From Nocardioides sp. T2.26MG-1 (lineage in GTDB: Bacteria; Actinomycetota; Actinomycetes; Propionibacteriales; Nocardioidaceae), in contig NZ_CATNLZ010000001.1 in the NCBI RefSeq assembly GCF_950101795.1, forward strand, positions 1 through 64,000: a DNA stretch of 64,000 nucleotides, written 5' to 3'. Both the position numbers and the translations under genes were made by a program. Within the stretch, counting starts at the first letter, position 1. Every line of letters starts with the position of its first letter. Positions 22,195 to 30,890 of the stretch are shown here, piece by piece. Under the pieces are notes generated by a model. That model saw only the letters and a list, made by a program, of their open reading frames with translations, searched no databases and had not been told where the DNA came from.

Positions 22195-23595
22195 ATGGCC
22201 GTTGTCTGGCGATGGCGCAGCACGGCGCTTGTCGCTGTGGTGCTGGTGTGCTGCTGGTTGGTCACCACGGGGATCACCGACCCGGACTTCAGCCCGGTCG
22301 GGATGGCCCGGTCGGCCGGCCTGATCGCCTACCCCGCGCTCCTCGCAGCCTTCCTGATGCTCGAGCTCCACGGACGTGTGTCCGGGACCGGCGTGTCTCC
22401 GTGGCTTGCGGTCGGAGTCGCCTTGATCGCCACCCAGGGCCTCCTGCTGACCCTCGAATCCTGGGACGCACCGTCCTGCTGCCCCCCCGGCTGGCCGTTG
22501 CTCGCCGACGCGCTGCTGGCGGTGCTGCTGCTGATCCTGGCCGGGCTGGTGGCCGTGCCGCTCCGGGTCGACCCCGGCATGGCCAGCCTGGCCGGCGGCT
22601 TCGCGCTGGCGTCGGCTCACCTCGTCGTCCGCACACCCGGACCCGACCTCTCGATCCCCCTGCGATGGACCATGCTCTGCCTGCTTGCCGTCGCGGGCAT
22701 TGTCTTGGCCGTGCGGCTGGTGACCGTGACCGATCTGCCACTCCAGGCCGCGGGCTCGCTCGCCGCAGGCGTCGTGGCCCTGCTCGCAGGGCGTCTGGCC
22801 ACCGACGCGCTCCCGGCAGAGAATCCCGCGGTCAGCCTCTTCGTGGTGTCGGCGGAGGTCTTCGGGGCCGCGTTGGCGTGCGGGGTCTTCGCGGAACTGC
22901 TGCGTGAGGACGTCGTCCGCGCACAACAGCGTGCTGTCCGGGTGGACGAGGAGCTCACGGCCCTGCGGTCCCAGGTCCGGATCCACCGCGAGCAACTGCA
23001 CGAGGCTCGGGCCACCGTCGCAGGCATCCTCTCGGCGTCGGTCCTGCTCGGCCAGGACGGCGCGCTCGACGACGCGATGCGGCGACGGTTGGCCGACATG
23101 CTCCACCCGGAGACCGTCCGCCTGCAGCGCCTCCTGGCGGAAGGCGTCGCCGCCCGCCAGCCCTTCGATCTGGACGAGGCGATCGAGCCGGTGATCCTGA
23201 CCCATCGGGCAGCCGGTCAGATCATCGACTGGGAGCGCGGTGATCGGTGGGTCGTCGCCCGGCGCGACGACGTGACCCAGTTGGTCCGGATCCTCCTCGA
23301 CAACGCGGCCATGCACGCGCCCGGAGCAACGGTGTCGGTCGGCGGGACAGAGCGGGACGGCTGGGTGGAGCTCACGGTCGCCGACGACGGCCCCGGACCG
23401 CCGACCGACCTGGGCGAGCAGATCTTCGACTGGGGGACCCGCGGCGAACACTCGCCGGGGTCAGGCATCGGCCTCAACCTGGCGCGACGTCTGGCAGAGT
23501 CGTCGAACGGCTATCTGCGGCTCGCTCGGGGCGAGGTGGGCGCGGTGTTCGTCGTCGGTCTCCCCAGCGTGCAACCCGAGTCGGGGGAGACCTGA
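22195..23595 (+). CDS. Multi-pass membrane histidine kinase (copy 1)
   Basis: 466 residues. Seven or eight hydrophobic helices (about residues 8-235) without a large external domain precede a coiled linker, then the unusual H-box QLHEARATVAGI. An HATPase_c domain has N-box ILLDNAAMHAPG, G1 DDGPGPP and G2 GSGIGLNLA. It probably senses a membrane or small hydrophobic signal and phosphorylates the regulator encoded 2 bp downstream. It is paralogous to the kinase at 26521-28095. Start uncertain: ATG 22156, TTG 22180 and ATG 22195 are all possible. Confidence 0.82.
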   Translation: MAVVWRWRSTALVAVVLVCCWLVTTGITDPDFSPVGMARSAGLIAYPALLAAFLMLELHGRVSGTGVSPWLAVGVALIATQGLLLTLESWDAPSCCPPGWPLLADALLAVLLLILAGLVAVPLRVDPGMASLAGGFALASAHLVVRTPGPDLSIPLRWTMLCLLAVAGIVLAVRLVTVTDLPLQAAGSLAAGVVALLAGRLATDALPAENPAVSLFVVSAEVFGAALACGVFAELLREDVVRAQQRAVRVDEELTALRSQVRIHREQLHEARATVAGILSASVLLGQDGALDDAMRRRLADMLHPETVRLQRLLAEGVAARQPFDLDEAIEPVILTHRAAGQIIDWERGDRWVVARRDDVTQLVRILLDNAAMHAPGATVSVGGTERDGWVELTVADDGPGPPTDLGEQIFDWGTRGEHSPGSGIGLNLARRLAESSNGYLRLARGEVGAVFVVGLPSVQPESGET

Positions 23596-23597
23596 GG

Positions 23598-24278
23598 ATG
23601 GCGCACGGAAGGACGCGCATCGCGATCATCGACGACCACGAGCTGTTCGCGCAGTCCCTGGCTGTCGCGCTGACCCTCGACGGGTACGACGCCGAGCGGC
23701 TGCCCCTCGGTGCCCACCCCTCGCCTACCCAGGTGATCGCGGCCACCAAACGCTGGAACCCGAGCATCGTCCTGCTCGACCTCGACCTTGGTGCCGCTGG
23801 CGATGCCGGCCAGCTGATCGGCCCTCTCAGCCAGGGCGACGCCGTGGTCATCGTGATCACGGCCGCTGAGGACCCCGTCCGGCATGGCGGGTGCATCGCC
23901 GCCGGAGCCGCCGCAGTGCTCCCGAAGTCGAGCTCCTTGGCGGACATCCGGGCCGCCGTCCAGCGGGCGTCGGCACGGCAACCCCTGATCGACTGGCGCG
24001 AGCGGGAACAGCTGATCGGCCGCTGGAACAGGCACCGGGCGGCAGGGCGGGCGCACCACCAGCGATTCGACCGTCTGACGGAGCGCGAACGCCAGGTGTT
24101 GGGACACCTGGTGCGAGGCCGGACGGTGAGGGACATCGCTCGCCTCGGGGTGGTCTCGGAGGCGACCGTCCGGACGCAGGTGAAGTCGATCCTGGCCAAG
24201 CTCGACGTGTCCTCGCAGATCGCCGCCGTGGGCCTGGCCCACGAGGTGGGGTGGCGCGCACCCCATGACGAGCCCTAG
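23598..24278 (+). CDS. LuxR-family response regulator (copy 1)
   Basis: 226 residues with an intact receiver: Asp12/Asp13, phospho-acceptor Asp61 (VLLDLDLG), Thr88 (VITAAE) and Lys110 (LPKSS). The LuxR helix-turn-helix has LTERERQVLGHL and SEATVRTQVKSILAKLDVSSQ. It is preceded by GGGGGAG and lies directly after its kinase gene. Close paralogue of the regulator at 28055-28759. A candidate regulator of the ten inverted-repeat sites (inference). Confidence 0.9.
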   Translation: MAHGRTRIAIIDDHELFAQSLAVALTLDGYDAERLPLGAHPSPTQVIAATKRWNPSIVLLDLDLGAAGDAGQLIGPLSQGDAVVIVITAAEDPVRHGGCIAAGAAAVLPKSSSLADIRAAVQRASARQPLIDWREREQLIGRWNRHRAAGRAHHQRFDRLTERERQVLGHLVRGRTVRDIARLGVVSEATVRTQVKSILAKLDVSSQIAAVGLAHEVGWRAPHDEP

Positions 24279-24452
24279 CCTCCTCGCCTCGCTCGTTCGT
24301 GAGCCCGGGGATGCCGGCCGGCGGCCGGGTCGGGCGCGCCTGGTCCGCGGCGCTGTGCCGCCGGTTCTCCCGCCTCGTCGTCGGACTCGGGGTGGTGTCG
24401 TCAGGCGGCGGTCCAGCCGGTGTCGATGAGCCGGCCACGTAAGATCCCGAGG

Positions 24453-25214
24453 CTAGGGGAGGCGACCGCACAGCGTGCGGACGGCTGCCGCGGCTCGCAG
24501 CTGCGAGCCGACGCCCAGCTTGTGCAGCACCGACCTGACCTGGCTGCGGACAGTTGCCTCGGCGAGATCCGACGACGCGGCGATAGCACGGATGGACTGG
24601 CCGTCGACCAGCAGTTCGAGGACCGCGTGCTCGCGCGGCGTGAGCGTGCGCAGCCGGGCGAGCGCCTCGCGCCGCTCGCGAGCCACGGCGTGCCAGAGCG
24701 CGATGACCCCGGCCTCGGTCGTGCTGTCGACGAGGCGGTCGCCGTGGGCGACCACGATGATCGCCTCGACGACCTCGTCCAAGGTCCTCTCCGAGGACAT
24801 GACCGCTCCCGCCCCAGCCTCGAGGAGGGCACCCCACGCGGGCCCCGGTCCGTCGCTGGTCACGACCACCCAGCGGACCGGGTGCTGGACGAAGAGCCAC
24901 AGGACCTGGGCCAGCGTCGGCGACAGGTCGTCTCGGCACAGCATGAGGCCGGCGTCCGGACGCAGCCGCGACAGCTGGAGCGCCGGGCGGTCGTCGGGGA
25001 CCGCCGAGCGCCACTGGACGGTGTGGGTCACGAACCCCCGAGCCGCCAGCGCCGCACGGACAGCCTGGCTGAGAAGCAGCTCGTCGGATCCGACGGCGAT
25101 GCGCAGCGGCCGCCGTGGCCCGCGCGTCGCGGTCACGTCGACCTCGCCGCGAGTGCCACCGTCGCACTGCGCCCGCACCGGCCGGGTGCTCTCGTCCTCA
25201 AGTGGGACGCGCAT
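24453..25214 (-). CDS. LuxR-type regulator with degenerate receiver (A)
   Basis: 253 residues. The receiver-like region (37-150) has LRIAVGSDELLLSQAVRAAL, but at the phospho-acceptor position relatives have Asp and this protein has Arg (GLMLCRDDLSP). The conserved Lys is also gone (AVMSSE). An intact LuxR helix-turn-helix follows (LTPREHAVLELLVDGQS, EATVRSQVRSVLHKL). It is probably phosphorylation-independent or a pseudo-receiver. Opposite strand to, and downstream of, kinase/regulator copy 1. ATG 25214 was chosen; a GTG 25 codons in is an alternative. Paralogue of 25591-26301. Confidence 0.82.
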   Translation of the reverse strand: MRVPLEDESTRPVRAQCDGGTRGEVDVTATRGPRRPLRIAVGSDELLLSQAVRAALAARGFVTHTVQWRSAVPDDRPALQLSRLRPDAGLMLCRDDLSPTLAQVLWLFVQHPVRWVVVTSDGPGPAWGALLEAGAGAVMSSERTLDEVVEAIIVVAHGDRLVDSTTEAGVIALWHAVARERREALARLRTLTPREHAVLELLVDGQSIRAIAASSDLAEATVRSQVRSVLHKLGVGSQLRAAAAVRTLCGRLP

Positions 25215-25346
25215 GCCGGAACCCGCGCCGGATGCTGCGGCAGCCGCTGGGGGGATCCCAGCACCACCTATGGGGGATGTCAGGGATTGATGGGTGCTGC
25301 GCACCTGAAGATCGTGGCCCTCTTGGCAGGGAATGCGGTAGAGCGC

Positions 25347-25361
25347 CCCCGAATTTGGGGT
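25347..25361 (+). promoter_or_regulatory. Inverted-repeat site 2
   Basis: CCCCGAATTTGGGGT with TTGGG half-site on the plus strand. It lies between regulator A and the response-regulator remnant, where a third kinase would once have begun (inference). Confidence 0.55.
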
Positions 25362-25505
25362 AGCCGTGTGAGCAGCGTCACCTCTTGGTCCGAAGCGACT
25401 CGAACACGTCGTGCTCGGACCTCCCGGACCGGTCATCATCTCGGGTGACCGATGACCGGCGCGGCGAGGGCGCGCTGAGGCACGGCGGCCACCCTCGACG
25501 CACAG

Positions 25506-25565
25506 ACCCGCATCGCCATCATCGACGACCGCGAGATGTTCGCCTCGCCGCTGGCCGCGCCGTGA
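25506..25565 (+). pseudogene. Remnant of a response regulator N-terminus
   Basis: Twenty codons reading TRIAIIDDREMFASPLAAP then stop. They align with residues 6-24 of copy 1 (TRIAIIDDHELFAQSLAVA) and with copy 2 at the nucleotide level. An in-frame stop lies shortly upstream, and the rest of the receiver and DNA-binding domain is missing. It sits next to regulator B exactly as copy 1 sits next to regulator A, which suggests a decayed third module. Confidence 0.7.
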
Positions 25566-25590
25566 GTGCCGGCGACCGGCAGGCACGGGC

Positions 25591-26301
25591 CTATGCGGCC
25601 CCGTCGCGCAGGGTCTGGACGGCGGCGACCGCGCGCAGCTGGGAGGACACCTCCAGCTTGCGCAGCACGGCCTTGATCTGACTGCGCACCGTCGTCTCGG
25701 CGACCGCGGAGTCCCCCGCGATCGCGCGCACCGTCCGACCGGCGACGAGCAGCTCGAGCACAGCGTGCTCCCGCGGGGTCAACGTCCGCATCCGCGCCAG
25801 CAGCGCCCGGCGCGGCGGGCTCACCTGATGCCATCGGTTCAGCGCCCGTTCGCGATCGGAGGCTGGCATCGACCCGCGCCCCAGGGCGACCTTGACCAGC
25901 GTGTCCCCGATGACCTCGAGACCGACCCCGGCGGGCAGCACCATCCGCGCGCCCGCCTCGAGCAACGCGCCCCAGGTGGCGTCGGGCTCCGTCCCCGTCA
26001 CCGCGACCCACCGGAGGGGGTGCTGGTCGAGTAGCCACTGGACCTGAGCCAGCACCGGCGACAACACCGCGTCCAGGACCACGAGGCCGACATCGGGACG
26101 CATCCGGGAGAGCTGCCGGACCATCCGGTCCCCCGCGCCGTGGGAGCGCCAGTCCAGGCTGTCTGCCGCCCAGCCCTCGGCGGTCAGGGCCGCCCGGACC
26201 GCCTGGGCGACCAGGAGGTGGTCCGCCATGACAGCGACGCGCAACGGAGTGGATGCGCTGATCCGGCTCACCCCGCTCCCGAGGGAAGGTGCGGCTGCCA
26301 T
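25591..26301 (-). CDS. LuxR-type regulator with partly degenerate receiver (B)
   Basis: 236 residues. The receiver keeps Asp27 and the phospho-acceptor-like Asp77 (VVLDAVLSP) and a TGTE motif, but the conserved Lys is lost (MVLPAGV). The C-terminal LuxR helix-turn-helix has LTPREHAVLELLVAGRTV and ETTVRSQIKAVLRKLEVSSQ. Paralogue of regulator A (shared WGALLEAGA, LTPREHAVLELL). Divergent from the second kinase, with two inverted-repeat sites between them. ATG 26301 with a GGGGGGTGGG leader was chosen; the frame is open far upstream but with non-protein-like sequence. Confidence 0.83.
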   Translation of the reverse strand: MAAAPSLGSGVSRISASTPLRVAVMADHLLVAQAVRAALTAEGWAADSLDWRSHGAGDRMVRQLSRMRPDVGLVVLDAVLSPVLAQVQWLLDQHPLRWVAVTGTEPDATWGALLEAGARMVLPAGVGLEVIGDTLVKVALGRGSMPASDRERALNRWHQVSPPRRALLARMRTLTPREHAVLELLVAGRTVRAIAGDSAVAETTVRSQIKAVLRKLEVSSQLRAVAAVQTLRDGAA

Positions 26302-26396
26302 GGGCCCACCCCCCGGTCGCTCACTTGCTCTTGGGACACTCGGACACCCCCATGGTGCTCCGCTCAGCGCCGTGCTGCCTCCCACCGGCCCCAGGT

Positions 26397-26412
26397 GCCC
26401 CATTATTGGGGA
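26397..26412 (+). promoter_or_regulatory. Inverted-repeat site 3
   Basis: GCCCCAT-TA-TTGGGGA in the divergent region between regulator B and kinase copy 2. Confidence 0.6.
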
Positions 26413-26451
26413 AGGTCCGACCGCTTTTGGGGGCCTCCGGCAACCGATCGA

Positions 26452-26468
26452 CTCCCCAAATTGGGGTA
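26452..26468 (+). promoter_or_regulatory. Inverted-repeat site 4
   Basis: CTCCCCA-AA-TTGGGGTA, the strongest palindrome of the set (CCCCAAATTGGGG). Its centre is about 52 bp upstream of a -10-like AATACT and 60 bp upstream of the kinase ATG. Confidence 0.65.
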
Positions 26469-26508
26469 AGCATGCGGATTCCGTCGTGACGGTGCCGTAG
26501 CCCGCCTG

Positions 26509-26514
26509 AATACT
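26509..26514 (+). promoter_or_regulatory. -10-like box of kinase copy 2
   Basis: AATACT with the key A at -11 and T at -7 if the A of ATG 26521 is +1. This suggests a leaderless transcript, consistent with the lack of a ribosome site before that ATG. Confidence 0.4.
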
Positions 26515-26520
26515 CCGTGC

Positions 26521-28095
26521 ATGGGGACACATACGATCAGTCGGGGGGCCATCGTGAGACTGCGTGATCTGCCTCCCCTGGACCGGTTCCAGGGGAGGCG
26601 CCAGGCGCCCCTGCGGGCCGCCGACCGGCCGCGAACCGCCTGGGGGACGCACCGGCGGGGGTGGCGCGACGCCCTCGCGATCATCGCGGTGGTGGCGTCC
26701 CTCCAGCTGGTCCATCTCACGATCGACCATTCCGAGCACGCGATCGCCGACCTGGCGAGCCAGGCCACTGCGCTGACCTCCGCCGCCCTGTTGGCTTCGT
26801 CGGGTCTCCTCTACTTCGACGCGCGCACGACCGACAACGAGGTGGTCGCCTGGCTCGCCGCGGCCGTGCTCCTGCTCGGGCTCGCCGGCGGGGCCTCGAT
26901 CACGCTGGAGCGCCCGGGCGGCGGCGCACCACAGGGCTGGCCGGCGATCTACCAGGCCGTGCTGATCGTCGTGGCGCTCGGTCTCGTGGCCCTCTCCGGA
27001 CGACCCCGGTACGCCGGGCACCCGCTGGGTCTGGGCGTGCTCGGCGGGACCACCTCGACGCTGGTGGCGCTGACGCTGCTCGACACGGGCCTGCTACCCA
27101 GACTCCCCCCCACACTGGAATGGCTGGCTCCGGCCACCCTCGCGCTGGCGTACGCCGCGCTGACGATCCGGCTCTACCATCTCTCCTCACTCCCCGGCTG
27201 GTTCCGAGTCCAGCTCGGGCTGACCGCTGCCCTCCTCGGCGTCAGCCAGGTGGCCGCCCAGGGCGGCTCCGGACACCTGCTCGCCGACTCCGTCACCATC
27301 GTCGGCGGGGTGGTCGGCGCGGCATGTCTGTGGAGCGGCTGCAGCGTGCTGCTCCAGCGGGCCATGAGCGAGACCGAGCAGGCCCTCGTCGACGTCCGCA
27401 CCCGGGTGCACGAACTCGAGGGCAGCTTCCGAGCGGACCGGGCACGGATGCACGAGGTCGACGCCACACTGGCGGGGATCGCCTCGGCGGCGGACCTGCT
27501 CCACGACGCGCCCCACCTCCCGCCCCAGCGGCGCCGAGTCCTCCAGGCGATGGTGCGATCGGAGAGCGCCCGGCTGGTCCGGCAGCTCGCGGAGGACCGC
27601 GGGGGTCCGCCGCGACCGGTGCCGGTGGACGCCGTGTTGGAGCCCCTCGTCGAGCGCCAACGGCTGCGCGGCGTCGACGTCGCCTGGTCCCCGACCGGAA
27701 TCGTCGCATTGGCGGAGCCGGGCGACCTCGGTGACGCGCTGAGCGTGCTGTTGGAGAACGCGGTCCGGCACGCACCAGGCAGCACCGTACGCGTGGAGTG
27801 CCGCCGCGCGGGCTCTCCGCTCGATCCCACGGTCGAGATCCTGGTGTCCGACTCCGGTGCCGGCGTGGCACCGGAGGTCCGCGCACGGCTCTTCGACTGG
27901 GGCGCCCGCGGACCTCAGTCACCAGGGCAGGGCATCGGTCTCTACTACGCCGCCCAACTCGTCAACCGGCATCACGGGGAGCTCCGGCTGGCGGACACCC
28001 CCGCAGGCGGCGCGACGTTCATGATCCGGATCTCAGCGGCTCGGAGGGCATCCGATGGGCACCTCAACAGCGCCATCGCATCCACAGGCACGTAG
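26521..28095 (+). CDS. Multi-pass membrane histidine kinase (copy 2)
   Basis: 524 residues. A basic N-terminus (1-45) precedes about eight hydrophobic helices (50-280), a coiled linker and the variant H-box RMHEVDATLAGI, equivalent to the HEARATVAGI of copy 1. HATPase_c has VLLENAVRHAPGS, DSGAGV and GQGIGLYYA. Its 3' end overlaps the cognate response regulator by 41 bp. Sites 3 and 4 lie upstream, so the kinase may be auto-regulated. Alternative GTG start at 26554. Confidence 0.85.
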   Translation: MGTHTISRGAIVRLRDLPPLDRFQGRRQAPLRAADRPRTAWGTHRRGWRDALAIIAVVASLQLVHLTIDHSEHAIADLASQATALTSAALLASSGLLYFDARTTDNEVVAWLAAAVLLLGLAGGASITLERPGGGAPQGWPAIYQAVLIVVALGLVALSGRPRYAGHPLGLGVLGGTTSTLVALTLLDTGLLPRLPPTLEWLAPATLALAYAALTIRLYHLSSLPGWFRVQLGLTAALLGVSQVAAQGGSGHLLADSVTIVGGVVGAACLWSGCSVLLQRAMSETEQALVDVRTRVHELEGSFRADRARMHEVDATLAGIASAADLLHDAPHLPPQRRRVLQAMVRSESARLVRQLAEDRGGPPRPVPVDAVLEPLVERQRLRGVDVAWSPTGIVALAEPGDLGDALSVLLENAVRHAPGSTVRVECRRAGSPLDPTVEILVSDSGAGVAPEVRARLFDWGARGPQSPGQGIGLYYAAQLVNRHHGELRLADTPAGGATFMIRISAARRASDGHLNSAIASTGT

Positions 28096-28759
28096 TAGGA
28101 CGCGCATCCTCATCCTCGAGGACCACGCGCTCTTCGCAGAGTCGCTCGAGCTGGCCCTGTCGATGGAGGGCTACGACGTACGCCGCGCGCCGGTCCCGCA
28201 GAGCAGCGGGGCCACGCAGGGCGTCCTGTCGACCGTGTTGCGGCTCCATCCCCGCATCTGCCTCCTCGACCTGGACCTCGGCGCCTTCGGGGACGGGCGA
28301 CGCCTGATCGCGCCGATGGCACACGCCGGGGCGCATGTCGTCGTGGTCACGGCGTCGACCGACCGTGGCCGGTGGGGCGAGTGCCTCAGCAGTGGGGCGC
28401 GCAAGGTGCTGTCGAAGAGCCGGCCGCTCAACGACATCCTGGTCACCGTGCGGCGACTCAACCAAGGGCAGCCGGTGCTGGACCCCGGCGAGCGCGAGGA
28501 GCTGCTCCGTGCCTCGCACGAGCGCCGGGAGGAGGCGCAGCTCGGCGAGCGTCTGACGCACCTCACCAGCCGCGAGCAGACGATCCTCGGTCAGCTGATG
28601 CTGGGTCGGACGGTACGGGAGATCGCGGCGGCCAGCGTCGTATCAGAGGCAACCGTCCGGACGCAGGTGAAGTCGATCCTGGCGAAGCTCGAGGTCTCCT
28701 CGCAGCTGGCTGCCGTCGGGCTCGCCCACCGGTCGGGTTGGCGGCCGCCCGCCTCGTGA
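28055..28759 (+). CDS. LuxR-family response regulator (copy 2)
   Basis: 234 residues with an intact receiver: Glu22/Asp23, phospho-acceptor Asp72 (CLLDLDLG), Thr99 and Lys121 (VLSKSRP). The helix-turn-helix has LTSREQTILGQLMLG and SEATVRTQVKSILAKLEVSSQ, nearly identical to copy 1 in the recognition helix. Both copies therefore should bind similar DNA. It overlaps the kinase gene. The last codons begin a 15-bp tandem repeat that contains the stop codon. Confidence 0.9.
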   Translation: MGTSTAPSHPQARSRTRILILEDHALFAESLELALSMEGYDVRRAPVPQSSGATQGVLSTVLRLHPRICLLDLDLGAFGDGRRLIAPMAHAGAHVVVVTASTDRGRWGECLSSGARKVLSKSRPLNDILVTVRRLNQGQPVLDPGEREELLRASHERREEAQLGERLTHLTSREQTILGQLMLGRTVREIAAASVVSEATVRTQVKSILAKLEVSSQLAAVGLAHRSGWRPPAS

Positions 28760-28795
28760 CCGTGCGCCTCGTGACCGTGCGCCTCGTGACCGGAC
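28751..28795. repeat. Three 15-bp tandem repeats at a gene end
   Basis: GCCTCGTGACCGTGC at 28751 and 28766, with a diverged third copy at 28781. The TGA inside the first unit is the stop of response regulator copy 2, so contraction or expansion would not change the protein. Confidence 0.75.
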
Positions 28796-28831
28796 GCCCG
28801 GGCCCGGCGGCGCGCCCGAACGCTGGACCCA

Positions 28832-28847
28832 TCCCCCATCTTGGGTA
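28832..28847 (+). promoter_or_regulatory. Inverted-repeat site 5
   Basis: TCCCCCA-TC-TTGGGTA, about 100 bp upstream of the secreted-protein/MFS/TolB-like operon. Confidence 0.6.
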
Positions 28848-28943
28848 TCTGCCCAGGGACCAGCACCGGACCGCACAGCCGATCGCGCACCCTCGGAGCA
28901 GTGGGGGACCGCCCGGAGTCACCCCGGGGGCTGGAGTGCACCG

Positions 28944-29636
28944 ATGGCAAGTTCTCGCAGTGTGCGGGCCGTGACGGCCCTCGCCGGCGCGGCCGCCGTC
29001 GCGCTGGGCACCGTGCTGGGGCTGGGCCTCGGCACCGACTCGCGCGCCCCCTCCGATGGCGCGGGAGCGGCCGCTACCCCGAACGCCCGGGTCGGCTCTG
29101 CGGGCAGCAGCTCGGAGAGCCGACCGGGGACCAGCCCCCACCAGTCCCTCCGCCGCGAGGCCGGAATCCACCGCGGTGGGTCCACCGGCGGCGTCGAGGT
29201 GCAGCCCGACATCCCCGGCACGACTCCCTCGAGCCTTCCCGGGATCGAGACCGGGTCGTCGGCGACGGCGGGGCCGGACTGGAGCCCGTTGCCCGAGGCA
29301 GCCGCGTCAGCACGAGGTGGACTCGTCACCGGCTATCCCCGGGACCTGCTGCCGCCCGCCCCGCGCTCGTCGGTGCGGACCAGCAGCGTCGCGCCCTCCC
29401 CCGACCGGGTCCAGGTCGCGCTCGTCGCCGACCGCGGGCCCCACCCAGACCTCGTTCTTCGCTTCTACCGCGAGCGGCTCGTCCGGGCCGGCTTCACCGA
29501 GGATGCCGCGCCGGCGGTGGGTGGCACCTCGTCGGCGTCCTTCGTCCGCGACGACGACGTCGTGGTCGTCACCGTCGGGGGAGGTCCGGGGCGCACCTAC
29601 TCGGTCTACGCCGTCCTCGACGCCACTCAGGGCTGA
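28944..29636 (+). CDS. Secreted or membrane-anchored protein of unknown function
   Basis: 230 residues. The N-terminal hydrophobic segment (VTALAGAAAVALGTVLGLGLG, part of 10-30) is a signal peptide or anchor. A disordered Ser/Gly/Pro/Ala linker (about 35-130) leads to a small C-terminal domain (about 145-230, VQVALVADRGPHPDLVLRFY ... TYSVYAVL). That domain resembles the small alpha/beta fold of exported accessory proteins, but I do not recognise a family. First gene of a plus-strand operon behind site 5, followed 7 bp later by an MFS gene. Confidence 0.65.
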   Translation: MASSRSVRAVTALAGAAAVALGTVLGLGLGTDSRAPSDGAGAAATPNARVGSAGSSSESRPGTSPHQSLRREAGIHRGGSTGGVEVQPDIPGTTPSSLPGIETGSSATAGPDWSPLPEAAASARGGLVTGYPRDLLPPAPRSSVRTSSVAPSPDRVQVALVADRGPHPDLVLRFYRERLVRAGFTEDAAPAVGGTSSASFVRDDDVVVVTVGGGPGRTYSVYAVLDATQG

Positions 29637-29642
29637 GCACCG

Positions 29643-30890
29643 TTGTACATCGCACTGAGCGACCGTCCCGAGGCCGCCCCCGGGGAACGCCATCCCGGAC
29701 GCCGGCGACCGGTGGCATCGGCCGTCGTCACGCTGGGTTTCGTCAGCATGGTCACCGACATCTCGTCGGAGTCTGTCGCCGCCATCCTCCCGCTGTACCT
29801 GACCGGGGTGCTCGGTCTGTCCACCATCTCCTACGGGTTCGTCGACGCGCTCTACCACGGGGTCAGCGCGCTGGTCCGGATCGGTGGCGGCTGGGCGGCC
29901 GACCGTGGCGGGCACCCCAAGTGGGTGGCGCTCCTGGGCTACGGAACATCAGCCGTGGCGCGCGTCTTCCTCCTGTTCAGCACCGGCCTGTCCGCGATCG
30001 CGACGGTCGTCGCGGTCGACCGGGTCGGCAAGGGCCTGCGCACCGCGCCCCGCGACGCGATGATCGCCGACGCCTCCGCCGACGCAGACCGCGGCCGGGC
30101 CTTCGGTGTCCACCGCGCCCTGGACACCACCGGCGCCGCCATCGGCCCGCTCATGGCCTTCGCCGTCCTATGGTGGATCCCCGACGGCTACCTGACCGTC
30201 ATGGTGATCTCGCTCGGCTTCGCGCTGCTCGGTGTCGCGCTGCTCGGTCTGCTCGTCCCCGACCGATCCGCGAGCGCACCCAGGCCCGCGCGCCGGCCGG
30301 CGACCTGGCGAGAGGTCGCCCGACCCGCTCTCGTCAAGCTCCTGACGCTCGCCGGCGTGCTCGGCCTGCTGACCGTCGGCGACGGCTTCATCTACCTGGC
30401 ACTGCTGGACCGTGGGGGCTTCGCCGCGCACTGGTTCCCCCTGCTCTACGTCGGCACCAACCTCGCGTACCTGTCCCTGGCTGTTCCGTTCGGTCGCCTC
30501 GCGGACCGGGTCGGCAAGGGCAAGGTGCTTGTCGCGGCCCACGTGGCACTGCTGGGCTCCTACCTCACCGCGGCGTTCGCCTGGTGGGTCACGCTCGCGA
30601 CCGCCCTGGCGCTCCTGCTCCTGGGCATGTTCTACGCCGCCAGCGACGGCGTGATCGCCGCACTGGCCAGCAGGCTCTCCGCCGACCACGTCCGTGCCAG
30701 CAGCATCGCCGCGGCGCAGACCGTCGTCGCGGTCGCCCGGATGGCCTCGTCGGCGGTGTTCGGCGTGCTCTGGTTCCTCCTCGGTCCCCAGGCCGCGCTG
30801 GTGGCCGTCGGAGCCGCCCTGCTGCTCGTGCTGCCGATCGCCTTCACCGCGGCCAGCAGCCTCGACCGCGAGCCGACCCCCGCGCCATGA
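29643..30890 (+). CDS. MFS transporter
   Basis: 415 residues, about twelve hydrophobic helices. It has the conserved loop after TM2 (GGGWAADRGGHPKWV) and VDRVGKGLRTAPRDAMIADA, typical of a UMF/MFS subfamily near proline/betaine or drug exporters. The substrate is unknown; its place in a polysaccharide locus suggests export or import of a small precursor. TTG 29643 is the assumed start; GTG 29712 is possible because conserved sequence begins near residue 27. Confidence 0.82.
   Translation: MYIALSDRPEAAPGERHPGRRRPVASAVVTLGFVSMVTDISSESVAAILPLYLTGVLGLSTISYGFVDALYHGVSALVRIGGGWAADRGGHPKWVALLGYGTSAVARVFLLFSTGLSAIATVVAVDRVGKGLRTAPRDAMIADASADADRGRAFGVHRALDTTGAAIGPLMAFAVLWWIPDGYLTVMVISLGFALLGVALLGLLVPDRSASAPRPARRPATWREVARPALVKLLTLAGVLGLLTVGDGFIYLALLDRGGFAAHWFPLLYVGTNLAYLSLAVPFGRLADRVGKGKVLVAAHVALLGSYLTAAFAWWVTLATALALLLLGMFYAASDGVIAALASRLSADHVRASSIAAAQTVVAVARMASSAVFGVLWFLLGPQAALVAVGAALLLVLPIAFTAASSLDREPTPAP

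Noticed and set aside
21735..22907. Plus-strand open frame overlapping the first kinase in another frame
   Set aside because: Arg/Gly-rich with no hydrophobic helices or motifs, while the alternative frame gives a clear kinase.
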